Source: a virus
Reading direction: 5' to 3' (one strand)
Length of the DNA stretch: 64,000 nt
Virus record (IMG/VR): IMGVR_UViG_3300009082_000002
Span: 43,407-107,406 of that record
Notes under the pieces: model-generated
What the model saw: the letters and a program-made list of their open reading frames with translations, nothing else
Databases searched by the model: none
What the model was told of the DNA's origin: nothing
Made by a program: the position numbers and the translations under genes
Shown here: positions 50,851-60,572 of the stretch, in pieces
Layout of the letters: the number at the start of each line of letters is the position of its first letter
How positions within the stretch are numbered: position 1 is the stretch's first letter

Positions 50851-50852
50851 CA

Positions 50853-51836
50853 ATGGCGGGCGTCAAGAGATTTCAGGCCGAGGTTACCAGCATCAAGGAC
50901 CCCGAGCGGCGCGGTAGGATCAAGGTGCGCTGCGAGTCGTTGCTCGACCGCGATGCAGAGGCGGGAGAGACCGAGGCGCCGGAGTTGCCAGACTGGCTGG
51001 AGCCGATGTTCCAGACGGCGGGCAACCCGGACAGGAACGGTGGGCGTGCCTATGGTCACTTCTTTGTTCCACGAGTCGGAGACATCGTCGAGATTTTCGT
51101 GGACGAGGATGCTGGTATAGAAACAGAGGATGGCTTGCGCTGGCTCTGTGCTGTGTACCCGAACGCAGCCGCGTTGCCCCTGGTCTTCAAGGGTGAGGCG
51201 GCGGATCTGGCGGGATGGGGTACCCCGGATGAACTCTATCCGCTGATCCAAGGGTACATCTCTCCGCTCGGCAGCGGGTGGCTCGTAGCCGATCTTCCAG
51301 ACAAGGACGGCAAGACCTACTCGTTCATGTCCCTGTTCCACCGTGCTGGCAGCTCTGGGCCGTGGCACGTCATCACGATGGGGGCGCAGAACGGTTTTAG
51401 CGGTCCCGTCATCTTCCTGGCTGACGGCCGTTTGAACAGCATCAGCATCGAGTACGACGAAGATCGGATCACCGTTCAAACTACAGACGGCCATCGCATC
51501 ATGCTCCAGCCCGATGGGATCGAAGTCGAGCACAGCTCCGGAGCCAAGCTCTCGGTTCAGCAGACCTTCATCGAAGTTCTTTCTGGCGGTGGCGAGGCTG
51601 TCAAGATCGACGACGCAGGTGGCATCACCATTGGAACTGGTGCGACGGAGCCGCTCGTTCTCGGTACCTCGTTCACGAACTTGCTGCTACTCGCGCTCGG
51701 TGAAATTTTGAATCATACTCATGCCGGTGGGGCGATCCCGTCTATGGACCCGCCCTTCAGCTCGAACCTTGCAGCGGTCATCAATACGCTAGCTCTGAAC
51801 GTCCACCTTTCCGACTTGGCGAAGACGAAGAAGTGA
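50853..51836 (+). CDS. Baseplate spike protein, gpV/gp5-like, 327 aa
   Basis: The OB-fold opening (FQAEVTSIKDPERRGRIKVR) and GHFFVPRVGDIVEIFVDEDA match the gpV/gp5 N-terminal domain. The mid-part reads like a repeating triple-stranded beta-helix (DRITVQTTDGHRIMLQPDGI). The end, LNHTHAGGAIP, contains the histidine-rich tip region seen in spike proteins that bind a metal. It pierces the host envelope during contraction. Confidence 0.8.
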   Translation: MAGVKRFQAEVTSIKDPERRGRIKVRCESLLDRDAEAGETEAPELPDWLEPMFQTAGNPDRNGGRAYGHFFVPRVGDIVEIFVDEDAGIETEDGLRWLCAVYPNAAALPLVFKGEAADLAGWGTPDELYPLIQGYISPLGSGWLVADLPDKDGKTYSFMSLFHRAGSSGPWHVITMGAQNGFSGPVIFLADGRLNSISIEYDEDRITVQTTDGHRIMLQPDGIEVEHSSGAKLSVQQTFIEVLSGGGEAVKIDDAGGITIGTGATEPLVLGTSFTNLLLLALGEILNHTHAGGAIPSMDPPFSSNLAAVINTLALNVHLSDLAKTKK

Positions 51837-51844
51837 TCTAGGAT
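51816..51844 (+). promoter_or_regulatory. Candidate internal promoter
   Basis: TTGGCG (51816-51821), 17-base spacer, TAGGAT (51839-51844), four of six matches in each box. It straddles the spike gene stop and precedes AGGAGGAGG. Position suits separate expression of the 51888-52902 genes, but it is a weak match. Confidence 0.3.
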
Positions 51845-51887
51845 AGGCCGACACAGTCGAGCCTTTGAAGGAGGAGGAAGAAAGAAG

Positions 51888-52463
51888 ATGGCCAACAAGA
51901 ACGTGACATTCGGAGACATCGAGAAGATCGCGAAGTCCGCAGTGACCGAGGACAAGGAGAGCGTGGACCAGTTCTGCGACCGTGTGCAGGCGGCGTTCCG
52001 GCGGGTCTGCGACGACATCCGCACGGCCAACAAGACCGACACCGTCTTCGGCAAGTTGCAGATGAGCGAGAAGTACCAGACCAACGACATCCCGCGCGTG
52101 CAGACCTGGTCGCTCTGGCTCAATCGGTTCTATGCCGGCTTCGCCGTGGTGAAGAACTCGCACGTCGCCAAGTTCTACAAGGTGCCGATCAGCGACGACG
52201 GCAGCGACATCAAGTTCGATCTCGCCAAGGTCGCGGAGGTCCGCGAGGACTGGATCGCCAAGGCCGAGGGGTTCTGCATCGAATTCGAGCCCGCGCTCTG
52301 GTCGCCGCTCCTCTTCGGCACGACCGAGAAGGCGGTCGGCCCTGGTGGTCATGTGCCGGACGGAACCGGCCCACATGGTCGCGGCGTGGGCCCCGGCAAG
52401 GGCAAGCGCGACGGTTCGGGCATGGCCAAGGAAGAGGACGAGGACAAGGGCAAGGGCAAGTAG
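51888..52463 (+). CDS. Hypothetical protein with Gly/Lys-rich tail, 191 aa
   Basis: Folded helical body (DQFCDRVQAAFRRVCDDIRT, then TWSLWLNRFYAGFAVV) followed from residue 150 by a low-complexity GPGGHVPDGTGPHGRGVGPG segment and a basic/acidic end. Strong SD (AGGAGGAGGAAG). It lies inside the baseplate cluster but resembles no baseplate component I know. Confidence 0.65.
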   Translation: MANKNVTFGDIEKIAKSAVTEDKESVDQFCDRVQAAFRRVCDDIRTANKTDTVFGKLQMSEKYQTNDIPRVQTWSLWLNRFYAGFAVVKNSHVAKFYKVPISDDGSDIKFDLAKVAEVREDWIAKAEGFCIEFEPALWSPLLFGTTEKAVGPGGHVPDGTGPHGRGVGPGKGKRDGSGMAKEEDEDKGKGK

Positions 52464-52467
52464 AGCA

Positions 52468-52902
52468 GTGACCGAGAAGACCAAGAGCAAGCTAGGGCAG
52501 TGGGCCGCAGTCTTGACCGGGCTTGCTGCCCTCGTCGGCGCGCTGGTCGCGACCTGGGCCACCGTCGTCGCTCCGCATCTCGAAGCGAACACCAAGGTCA
52601 ACCAGGACCAGGGCGCGAAGCTCGACGGCTTCTATGGCTTGTTCAAGACGGTCATCGAGGAGCAACGCCGACAAGTCGACTCGCTCGCGGCTGACCTGCG
52701 CGAGCTGCGCAGGGAGATCGCGGACGACAAGCGTGTGCGAAGTCTGCGCCACGCGATGCGGACGACGGGACACGCGCCCGCCTCTGTCGAGCCTGCTGCA
52801 GAGCTGAAGGCTAGTCACGAGGAGAAGCCGGAGCCCGCGTTGCCCGCAAGCCTTGAGATCTTCGTCCAGAAGGCGTCGGCCCCGTCCGCGCCAGGAGATT
52901 AG
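52468..52902 (+). CDS. Membrane-anchored coiled-coil protein, 144 aa
   Basis: GTG start five bases after the previous stop. One hydrophobic segment at about residues 10-33 (WAAVLTGLAALVGALVATWA) is followed by a coiled-coil helix (FKTVIEEQRRQVDSLAADLR) and a proline-rich tail. It could be a holin- or spanin-like accessory or a virion protein; membrane topology alone cannot decide. Confidence 0.6.
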   Translation: MTEKTKSKLGQWAAVLTGLAALVGALVATWATVVAPHLEANTKVNQDQGAKLDGFYGLFKTVIEEQRRQVDSLAADLRELRREIADDKRVRSLRHAMRTTGHAPASVEPAAELKASHEEKPEPALPASLEIFVQKASAPSAPGD

Positions 52903-52903
52903 A

Positions 52904-53299
52904 ATGGCAGAGCCGCAGGGGGTCTCGCTGCCGGTCCGGCGCACATCACGCGGCGGCTTTGCCATCGCGGTCGGCGACAGCTACATCCGCGAGGTCGTCA
53001 TGCGTGCGGTCTCGCCTAACTTCTCCGAGCACCCCTTCGAGGTGCTCTACATGGAAGAAGACACGGTCTTCGCCAACCAGAGCCCGGCGCTCCGGGCGAA
53101 GGTCGTGGACAGCCTGTACCGCGTCTTCGCGTACCTCGAAGGTCGCGGCATCGCCCGGCTCGCCGACTCCGGCGGGATCTCCTTCGAGAAGGGCGACGCA
53201 GACGGCGAGCTGAAGCTGGTCGTCGAGTACCTCAACCTCAAGACCCAAGACCCGGGTGTCGTGACGCGCACGCTCCGACCGCGGGCGACCGGGGTGTAG
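52904..53299 (+). CDS. Baseplate wedge protein, gp25-position, 131 aa
   Basis: A small protein with a helix (SPALRAKVVDSLYRVFAYLE) and strand-rich end (DGELKLVVEYLNLKT), located immediately before the gpJ-like gene, which is the usual location of the gp25/gpW wedge. The sequence signature of gp25 is weak, so the identity rests on order. SD AGGAG precedes ATG 52904. Confidence 0.55.
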   Translation: MAEPQGVSLPVRRTSRGGFAIAVGDSYIREVVMRAVSPNFSEHPFEVLYMEEDTVFANQSPALRAKVVDSLYRVFAYLEGRGIARLADSGGISFEKGDADGELKLVVEYLNLKTQDPGVVTRTLRPRATGV

Positions 53300-53300
53300 C

Positions 53301-55469
53301 ATGGCGACCGTGACCGTGCCGAGCTTCAAGTTCGCCGTCTTCTTCTACCCGGAGATCCTCGCGGAGCTGCGGTCGTGGGTCCGGCTCAATGTTCCAGAGA
53401 TCACGAGTGAGAACGACTACGAGGTCGCGGTCCAGCTTATCAAGGCTTTCGCTCTGGTCGGTCACCTCAACAGCGTGAACACGGACGCGGCGGCCAACGA
53501 GGCGATCTTCGGGACCGCGAAACTTCTGGAGTCCGTGCGCCAGCACTTCAAACTCATCGGCGTTGAGCCCGACACGGCTTCGCCGTCGACGACGCTCGTC
53601 ATGCTTACGCTATCCAAGCACTTCGACGCCGCGACGGACATCGTCCAGCCTTACGCGCAAGTCGCCACGGAGCCCGCGGAGGGCGAGCCTGGCGTTGTCT
53701 TCGAGTACATCGCCGACGAGCCGCTTGGCGTGACGGTCTCGACGCACTGGCTCGCATACGTCTACGCCGTAGAAGCGTCGGTCTTCTCGGCCAACTTCGC
53801 GGCCGACGCGGAGAGCGGAACACCGTGGACCCCCTTCGCGAGTCTCGCAGCTGGTGACGCGATCTACTTCGGGCACCCCTCGATCTGGTGGCTCGGGATG
53901 GATGTGACCGTGAACACGCCAGGCGCAGACTACTTCGGTGTCTGGGAGTTCTATGCGGGCAACTGGGACCAGGGCGCGCCCGATGCGGTCACGGATCTCG
54001 GGAGTACGCTGCGCTTCGACTTGAACTCAATCCTCGGAGAGAACGATGTCAGCGGCGCGACTGTCCGCGTGATGCACAACCCGACTGGCGTGTACGAGGA
54101 CGTCGTGAGCACCTTCCTCGCCTCGACCAACGTCATCGAGACGGCCACTCTCCTCGGACAGACCTCACCATCCACGGACCCGGCAGACTACACGGTCGGC
54201 GCAGCTTGGCGGCCGTTCTCGGTCATCGACGACGACTCCTCCGACTTCCAAGACGCCGACGTTCACAGCGTCGCCTGGCACGCGCCGTTCCAGGTCGGGC
54301 AGGACTGGCAGCCGGTGACCGTCAACGGCGTCGAGGCGTTCTGGGTTCGCTGGCGCTGTGTCGAGGTTGGAACGCCGACCGAGCCCGTGCTGGAAGAAGT
54401 CACCCTGGAGCGCACACAAGCACACGGACTCCGCTTCCTGGTTACGCAGGGCCAGCTCGTCACCCAGGAGCCACTCGCGACGGGTACTGGCGAAGCTTCG
54501 CAACAGTACACGTTGGCCCGGACCGGATACATCGGGAGCACGCTCACCGTCGATGTTGATGGCGACCAATGGACCGAGGTCGAGAACTTTCTCAACAGCA
54601 GCTCGCTCGACCGGCACTTCACCGTGGAGGTTGGCGCGGACGATCTCGTGCTCGTCACCTTTGGCGACGGAACCAACGGCGCGATCCCGGCCGTGGGCGC
54701 GACCATCAACGCGTACTACCGCATCGGCGCCGACACGGATGGCAACGTGTCCGCGTGGTCCGTGGTGATCAACCGGTCTGGCATCCCCTACGTCAACAGT
54801 CTCGCCAACTACATTGAGGCCACAGGCTGGCGCCAGGCTCGCGGAAAGACCGCGGCAGATCTCGAGCTGCTGAAGGTCGAAGGCCCGGCCGAGATTCGCA
54901 CGCTGGGCCGCGCCTGCACGGACAAGGACTTCGAGACCGTCGCTCTCCTCTACACCGGAACCGGCGGCACTTCGCCAGTCGTCCGCGCCTTCGCCATCAT
55001 CAACGAGCTTGGGCCGAAGACGGTCGGCCTTCACGTCGTCGCTGCTGGCGCCGGTATTCTTTCCGCGGACACGCTGGAGGATCTCGCGGACTGGTTCAAC
55101 GGCGACGAGGACAAAGGATATGACCCGCGCATCCTTTCCAACTACAGCTTGAGCGCGCAGAACTACTCGCGTCGGCACATCACGGTCGAGGCCGTGGTTT
55201 ACGCGAAGGGTGTGACGGAAGGCCAGGTCAAAGCGGCATTGATGACCTTCCTCAACCCGCTCGCGGTCAATGCAGACGGGGTGACCTGGCGCTGGGACTT
55301 CGGCGAGAAGGTACCGCGAAACAAGATCATCTCGGCCATCGACGAAGTCGCACCAGACAAGATCACGGACCTTGTCCTTACGCAGCCGGCCGCCGACGAG
55401 TTCCTCAACCCGGATGAGCTGCCATACTGCGAGGCCGCGGACTTGCTGATCACGGTGGTGGAGGGCTAG
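53301..55469 (+). CDS. Baseplate J-like / wedge protein (gp6-like), 722 aa
   Basis: The N-terminal helices and the C-terminal domain (VVRAFAIINELGPKTVGLHV, then a helix LEDLADWFNG and a beta-rich end with ITVEAVVYAKGVTEGQ) match the gpJ/gp6 wedge fold. The ~350-residue middle insertion of beta-sandwich type is unusual for P2 gpJ (about 300 aa) and makes the protein more than twice as long. It would connect hub, wedges and fibres. Confidence 0.75.
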   Translation: MATVTVPSFKFAVFFYPEILAELRSWVRLNVPEITSENDYEVAVQLIKAFALVGHLNSVNTDAAANEAIFGTAKLLESVRQHFKLIGVEPDTASPSTTLVMLTLSKHFDAATDIVQPYAQVATEPAEGEPGVVFEYIADEPLGVTVSTHWLAYVYAVEASVFSANFAADAESGTPWTPFASLAAGDAIYFGHPSIWWLGMDVTVNTPGADYFGVWEFYAGNWDQGAPDAVTDLGSTLRFDLNSILGENDVSGATVRVMHNPTGVYEDVVSTFLASTNVIETATLLGQTSPSTDPADYTVGAAWRPFSVIDDDSSDFQDADVHSVAWHAPFQVGQDWQPVTVNGVEAFWVRWRCVEVGTPTEPVLEEVTLERTQAHGLRFLVTQGQLVTQEPLATGTGEASQQYTLARTGYIGSTLTVDVDGDQWTEVENFLNSSSLDRHFTVEVGADDLVLVTFGDGTNGAIPAVGATINAYYRIGADTDGNVSAWSVVINRSGIPYVNSLANYIEATGWRQARGKTAADLELLKVEGPAEIRTLGRACTDKDFETVALLYTGTGGTSPVVRAFAIINELGPKTVGLHVVAAGAGILSADTLEDLADWFNGDEDKGYDPRILSNYSLSAQNYSRRHITVEAVVYAKGVTEGQVKAALMTFLNPLAVNADGVTWRWDFGEKVPRNKIISAIDEVAPDKITDLVLTQPAADEFLNPDELPYCEAADLLITVVEG

Positions 55470-55472
55470 AGC

Positions 55473-56930
55473 GTGGCGACCACGACGACGGGCGAGACTG
55501 CCTTCGTCCGCGACATCTACAAGCTCCTCCCGCAGTTCACGCGGATGGTGGATCAAGAGCAGGGGCTCAAGCTCCTGGAGCGGTACCTCCAGGGGATGAC
55601 CAACATCTGGGATTCCATGGCCGAGCGGATCGAGGATCTGCGCGGGTTGATGAACCCGCTCAACATCCCGGACGCAGTGCTTCGTCACGTCTTCCCGCTG
55701 CTCGGCTTCGGCGGGGATCTCTCGTACGTCTGGAACGCGCTCTCACCGACCGACCAGCGGCGGCTCATCTTCGCGGCCATCCCGCTCTGGCGTGCAAGCT
55801 CGACCGAGGCGGCGATTCGGATCGCTGCGCGGTTTCTGTCCGGCAAGCCTTTCTTCGTCCGCGGCGTCCACGACTTCTTGCCGGTTGCGGATGACCTCCT
55901 GATCGGCGTGAGCTACAACAGCAAGGCGATCTGGGTCGTGGGCGAGGACCCCTCTCCGTTCAATATGGACAGCATCGACCTACACATCGTCGACGAGGGT
56001 GACATTGATCACACCCTGCTGCGAAACTTGCTCGACATCACGCGGCCGGCTGGCGAGAAAATCGTGATCGTGTACGCAGACTTCCTCGACCGCTTCCGCG
56101 ATGACACGCTCTCGCAGTGGACAGAGTTGTCTGGCTCGACCATCACCTGCGATGGCGATGGCCAGGTGACGCTCGGTCCCGGACCGGCTGCGTTGATCAC
56201 GAACTCTGTCAACTCGCCTTTCGCCGATCTCTGCCTGCTCTGGACCGCAACGACGCGCGACACCGATCCGGCGTCGAATTATAGGATGGCCTTCGTCCGC
56301 GGCTCTGACATCGGCGGCGCGGCGATGGTAGGGTACATGTTCGCCTGGCTGCCGTACCCGGTCGCAGGAGCAGGGATTGGAACGTGGGGCGTCGCTCGCT
56401 TCGCAGCCGGTGTACCGACGATGCTGATGGGCGGTTCTTTCGCACTGGCTGACGACCATGAGTTCCACTTCTCGCTCTACTGCTACGAAACCACTGGCGG
56501 CACGCTTCTCCGCGCGACCATTGACGGTGAGATGGTGGGCCAGCACATCGACGCCACGCCAGGGCGGCCGCTCTCCGGGGACGTCGCCTTCGCGAACGAG
56601 ATGAGCGGTGGCCCTGGCTCTGTCGAGATCGGTGCCGTCGAGGTGCTGCCGCAGCCTCCGGTCCTGGAGCTGGTCGCGCGCAAGCTCCAGGTCGCTCCGA
56701 CACGCGTCACGCTCAACGGCGGCGAGACCCTCACGCTCACCGGCCGCGGCGGCGCGGAAGACTACTTCTGGTCAATTCCGATCAACAACTCCGGTGCGAG
56801 CGTCGTGAAGCTGGACAACGACGAGGCGGAATACTCCGCTGGCTTCCCGGGCTCGACCGTGGTAGATACGGTCCGAGCGACTGACGCGTTCGGAAACTCG
56901 GCCGAGATTCAAGTCACGGTCGAGCCGTAG
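55473..56930 (+). CDS. gpI-like tail protein with lectin-like and Ig-like domains, 485 aa
   Basis: The first 190 residues fit P2 gpI: IYKLLPQFTRMVDQEQGL, then ALSPTDQRRLIFAAIPLWRA and TEAAIRIAARFLSG. A beta-sandwich of lectin/laminin-G character (about 205-400) follows, then a C-terminal Ig-like module (about 405-485; VTLNGGETLTLTGRGGA). The added domains suggest that this wedge protein also contacts host glycans. GTG start, coupled to gpJ in spacing. Confidence 0.7.
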   Translation: MATTTTGETAFVRDIYKLLPQFTRMVDQEQGLKLLERYLQGMTNIWDSMAERIEDLRGLMNPLNIPDAVLRHVFPLLGFGGDLSYVWNALSPTDQRRLIFAAIPLWRASSTEAAIRIAARFLSGKPFFVRGVHDFLPVADDLLIGVSYNSKAIWVVGEDPSPFNMDSIDLHIVDEGDIDHTLLRNLLDITRPAGEKIVIVYADFLDRFRDDTLSQWTELSGSTITCDGDGQVTLGPGPAALITNSVNSPFADLCLLWTATTRDTDPASNYRMAFVRGSDIGGAAMVGYMFAWLPYPVAGAGIGTWGVARFAAGVPTMLMGGSFALADDHEFHFSLYCYETTGGTLLRATIDGEMVGQHIDATPGRPLSGDVAFANEMSGGPGSVEIGAVEVLPQPPVLELVARKLQVAPTRVTLNGGETLTLTGRGGAEDYFWSIPINNSGASVVKLDNDEAEYSAGFPGSTVVDTVRATDAFGNSAEIQVTVEP

Positions 56931-56940
56931 GGAGGACGAC

Positions 56941-59900
56941 ATGGCGACGGGCGAGAAGCTCATCAACATGTACAACAAGAAGGTGACCACGGGGTCGCAG
57001 CTCCGTGAGAACTGGATCGAGTACTTCGAGCAACTCATCGAGGACAACCTCGCGGCTCTGTACCCGGCCAGCGGCTTCTTCTCCGCGCCGACGCTCTCAT
57101 ACCCGGGCGCTGGCACCTTCCAGATCAGCAGCTATGCCGGTCTCCAGTCAAGCGGCGTGGAACCCATCCGCCGATATGACTACGCGGGCGGCGACTCCGT
57201 CGTCTTTGAGGATGCGAACGGGACCGACTACTGGGTCCAGAGCTGGCTGTCGTTCTGCCCGGAGTTCGCCGCGGCTGGACTCGAAGGCTCGCCCGCGTTC
57301 GCGAATTATCACTACACGCACCTTGAAGAAAAGGTCGGCTTGCTGGACGAGCCGGACAGCGTGAGCGACCTCGGACCGGGTGTGCGGTTCATCATCGACG
57401 GCGTGCTGACCGCTGGCGAGGGCACGGCCTTCGATCAGTCCGGTCGTGAAGTCACGGTCATGCTCTGGCCCGATCCGAAGTCCCTCGATCCTGCTGTGGC
57501 CTTCCAGACGCTCACGGTTCAGTGGAGCGGCACGCAGAACTATGTTGACGCGCCCGACTACATGGGCGACGCGGCCATCCGCACCGCGAGCGAGTACCGC
57601 GTCTTCGTCCCGGTCTGCTCGGTCAGCAACGCCGCACCGACTGGCGACGGCAACTGGACCGCGAAGATCACGAGCAACGCGCCCGCCGCTCCGACCTTCG
57701 ACTACAGCAACCAAGTCATCCTCGGCTTCTCGCCATCCACGATCTCCTCGGCGTTCCAGCGCGAGCACGTTCTGGCTGGTGGTGCGGACGACGGTCTTCA
57801 CAAGGACGTCAACGCGCTCAACTACGGAAACCGAAGCGCGGCCGAAGGCGGCAGTGCCGGCATCAAGCTCGACTTTACGGCAGTCGATGCGAATGACTAC
57901 GGCGACCAACAGGTCCAGCGAGACCACATCGGCGACCTTCGCTGGGCAGTGGATAGCTATGGTCGGGCGCAGCAGGTCGGCGACGACGCGGACCTCGCCA
58001 GCACCGACTGGCCGTTCCAGTTCAGTCAGGTCTTTGGCTACTCCGGCGAAGGAAAGAACGTACTGGCGCGTGCGCAACTTCTCGGCGAGGACGACAACTA
58101 TATCCAATCGGACTCGTCGATCGTGCGGTACATCGGCGGCGGGTCGTATCCGGAAGGAATGACCGCAACGACGAAGACCGGCGGGGCCATCGACATCAGC
58201 GGCGTGCCGGACCTCACGACCGATGTGGTTCTTCCTGCCATCGGCGGGTTCGGTTTTCTGGTTCAGGTGGGCAACTGCGTCGATCCGACGCGCGACGGCT
58301 GGTACTCTGCAGAAGTCGCGGATGCAGATACGATCAACGTCTGGAAGCTGGACGGCAGCTCGACCGGGTGGAGCGGTGACCAGGCGGCCGAGGTGACGTT
58401 CTACCTCGCTCGGCGGTCGGTGCTCGCGAGGGAAGATAGCGACGCCACGGAGATGCTTCACCTCCTGACATCACCTCACCCGAGCGTCATGTGCCAGGGA
58501 AATTTCGTCGTCGACAACCCGCTCGATGTCGGTACGAATCAGTTTCTCGGATGGGGCTTCGCCTACTACGACCTCAACCGCGAGCGTTTCCTTTTCGAGG
58601 CACGCGCAAGCGGTGCTGCCGCGGCGATGAGCTTCGCCAGCACGGACGAGGTTCTGGCAGATCCGACGAGTGGTGTCACGGGACCGGACGAGCGATACAG
58701 CGGACTCAAGGCTGGCGGCTACGCGAGCAACGAAGGCGATCTGCTTCTCTTCACGGGCAATGATTCCAGTGGCGCGGTTTACCTGGGCCAGCCGCATGAA
58801 GGTGCGACGTGGAGCTGGCTCACGTTCGATGATCTCTTCATGATGCTCACGTCCGTCGACAACTATTCGATGAAGAACTTGCTGCCGTGGACGGCCAACC
58901 TCAATCTCGGCAGTGTGCTCCAGCCGTGGGATGTCTACGCTCACGACTTGCGCGTTGATGGCACCGTCACTGGTAACCTGGTTCCCTTCGCGGCCAGCAA
59001 CGATCTCGGTGATGGCGCACATCCCTGGGACGCATTCCTGGACAACATCACCATCAGCGGCGAGATCACCGGCAACCTTGTACCGGTCTCGGCCGGAAGC
59101 GATCTCGGTGATGGTGCACATCCCTGGGACGCGTATCTCGACAATATCACTATCAGCGGCGAGCTCACCGGCAACCTGACGCCGAGTATCAACTCGGACG
59201 GCTCGACCGGCTACGACATCGGCGGCACGGCCGCGCGCTGGCGCGACCTCTACGCCTTCGATGGTCGCTTCTATGACGCGCTCGAAGCGGACGGGAACTG
59301 CGACTTCGGTCACTCAAGCCCGGCGACGACTTCGGTCCTCCGCGGGAACTGGAGCCTTGGCGGCAACGTCGCAGACGACTTCACCATCCTCGCGGAGGAC
59401 TTCAACCCGGACGCGGACGACGCAACCCACCTCGGCCTTTACAACACCGAGAGCGGACTCCTGCGGCGGTACGAGTGGATCGTGGCCGTCGAGTGGTGGT
59501 GCGGCGAGAAGATCCACCAGGGCACCGAGTACGACAAGAGCGCCTTCACGACCGGCAGCGCGCTCTCCGGTGGCCGCGCCGAGGTCTACATCATGTCGGC
59601 CTATGATGCGAACTTCAGTTCGGGCGTCTGGGACATTGTCAACGATGCGTTGGATATGCCAGAGAGCACCAGCGGTGTCGCTTTCATTCCTATCGACTTT
59701 CAGGACGACATGATCGCCGAGAAGATCACATATCGGTACTATCGGGACGCATCCGCAACCTTGACCCTGGACTTCGGTTACTGGAGCGGCAGCTCATCGG
59801 CCGATTGGGCCTGGAACTCCGTGCAAGTGCTGACCACGGCTGGCTCTAGCTGGACCGGATACAGCGGCACCACGATGAACAAGTACGTCCGGCGGTCGCT

Positions 59901-60006
59901 CGGACGGTGGGGCGTCCGAATCGACGGCACGACCGGCGCGGGCGAAACCGTGAAACTTTCTTTCCTGCGGATCGACGGGCTGATCGATAACTGCATCACC
60001 CATTAA
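56941..60006 (+). CDS. Tail fibre protein, 1021 aa
   Basis: Very large beta-rich protein with an N-terminal attachment region (about 1-110), a long body, and four related 33-residue units near residues 655-775 (LGDGAHPWDAFLDNITISGE type). A distal domain forms the last 250 residues (LDFGYWSGSSSADWAWNSVQ). The units resemble the 'DLGxxxxRWRDLY' repeats of many fibres. No intramolecular chaperone is evident. It probably determines host range. ATG follows GGGAGGACG. Confidence 0.75.
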   Translation: MATGEKLINMYNKKVTTGSQLRENWIEYFEQLIEDNLAALYPASGFFSAPTLSYPGAGTFQISSYAGLQSSGVEPIRRYDYAGGDSVVFEDANGTDYWVQSWLSFCPEFAAAGLEGSPAFANYHYTHLEEKVGLLDEPDSVSDLGPGVRFIIDGVLTAGEGTAFDQSGREVTVMLWPDPKSLDPAVAFQTLTVQWSGTQNYVDAPDYMGDAAIRTASEYRVFVPVCSVSNAAPTGDGNWTAKITSNAPAAPTFDYSNQVILGFSPSTISSAFQREHVLAGGADDGLHKDVNALNYGNRSAAEGGSAGIKLDFTAVDANDYGDQQVQRDHIGDLRWAVDSYGRAQQVGDDADLASTDWPFQFSQVFGYSGEGKNVLARAQLLGEDDNYIQSDSSIVRYIGGGSYPEGMTATTKTGGAIDISGVPDLTTDVVLPAIGGFGFLVQVGNCVDPTRDGWYSAEVADADTINVWKLDGSSTGWSGDQAAEVTFYLARRSVLAREDSDATEMLHLLTSPHPSVMCQGNFVVDNPLDVGTNQFLGWGFAYYDLNRERFLFEARASGAAAAMSFASTDEVLADPTSGVTGPDERYSGLKAGGYASNEGDLLLFTGNDSSGAVYLGQPHEGATWSWLTFDDLFMMLTSVDNYSMKNLLPWTANLNLGSVLQPWDVYAHDLRVDGTVTGNLVPFAASNDLGDGAHPWDAFLDNITISGEITGNLVPVSAGSDLGDGAHPWDAYLDNITISGELTGNLTPSINSDGSTGYDIGGTAARWRDLYAFDGRFYDALEADGNCDFGHSSPATTSVLRGNWSLGGNVADDFTILAEDFNPDADDATHLGLYNTESGLLRRYEWIVAVEWWCGEKIHQGTEYDKSAFTTGSALSGGRAEVYIMSAYDANFSSGVWDIVNDALDMPESTSGVAFIPIDFQDDMIAEKITYRYYRDASATLTLDFGYWSGSSSADWAWNSVQVLTTAGSSWTGYSGTTMNKYVRRSLGRWGVRIDGTTGAGETVKLSFLRIDGLIDNCITH
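58902..59270 (+). repeat. 33-aa repeats in the tail fibre gene
   Basis: Two near-identical 99-bp units (the shared GATCTCGGTGATGG anchors begin at 59002 and 59101) are flanked by a diverged unit on either side. Recombination between them could change fibre length. Confidence 0.75.
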
Positions 60007-60043
60007 CAGGCCGCGCGAAGCGGTACTGACTGGAGGTGCTCGC

Positions 60044-60553
60044 ATGGGAAATCTGAAGAAGAAGATCGCGGCGCAAGTCGGCGGGGTCAAGGCGCGGCAG
60101 GCGCGGCACGAGCGCGAGCAGCCGCCGGACCCGAAGGCGAAGGTGGTCCCGCTCATGCCTGGCAAGCTGGGCAGCGTGACCAGCTCTGGCGACAAGTCGC
60201 TGGATGACGAGCTGAACCGCCTGCTCGCAGCGCCGCCGGAGAAGGTCGAGGACCCGGTGCTGGCGTACCTGCTCAAGCAATGGCAGCCTGCGGCCATCCT
60301 CTTCGGCGGGTCGCAGGGACAGGTCGAGCGGCTTCAACGGCAGCTCGATCTCGCGCGCCGCGAAGCGACCAAGGCGCACGGCGGCGTGAGCGCGGTCGAG
60401 AAGATGCTCTTCGACCGGCTGCGCGAGAAGCAGTCCGCGGGCGCCATCCGCTGCGAAGGATGCGGCGAGACCAGCGAGACCCTTCACGTCACGGGCCAGG
60501 GCGCGAAGCTCTGCCCGGCGTGCTACGAGAAGCAGGGGGCCGCGCAGCAGTAG
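60044..60553 (+). CDS. Hypothetical zinc-finger protein, 169 aa
   Basis: The N-terminus is basic and helical (NLKKKIAAQVGGVKARQARH), the middle is a long helix (ERLQRQLDLARREATKAHGG), and the C-terminus has a four-cysteine knuckle pair (CEGCGETSETLHVTGQG, then CPACYEKQ). Its SD is GGAGGTG. The location after the fibre gene suggests a fibre assembly or lysis-region accessory, without proof. Confidence 0.6.
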   Translation: MGNLKKKIAAQVGGVKARQARHEREQPPDPKAKVVPLMPGKLGSVTSSGDKSLDDELNRLLAAPPEKVEDPVLAYLLKQWQPAAILFGGSQGQVERLQRQLDLARREATKAHGGVSAVEKMLFDRLREKQSAGAIRCEGCGETSETLHVTGQGAKLCPACYEKQGAAQQ

Positions 60554-60572
60554 CGGCCAGAAGGAGGAGCGG

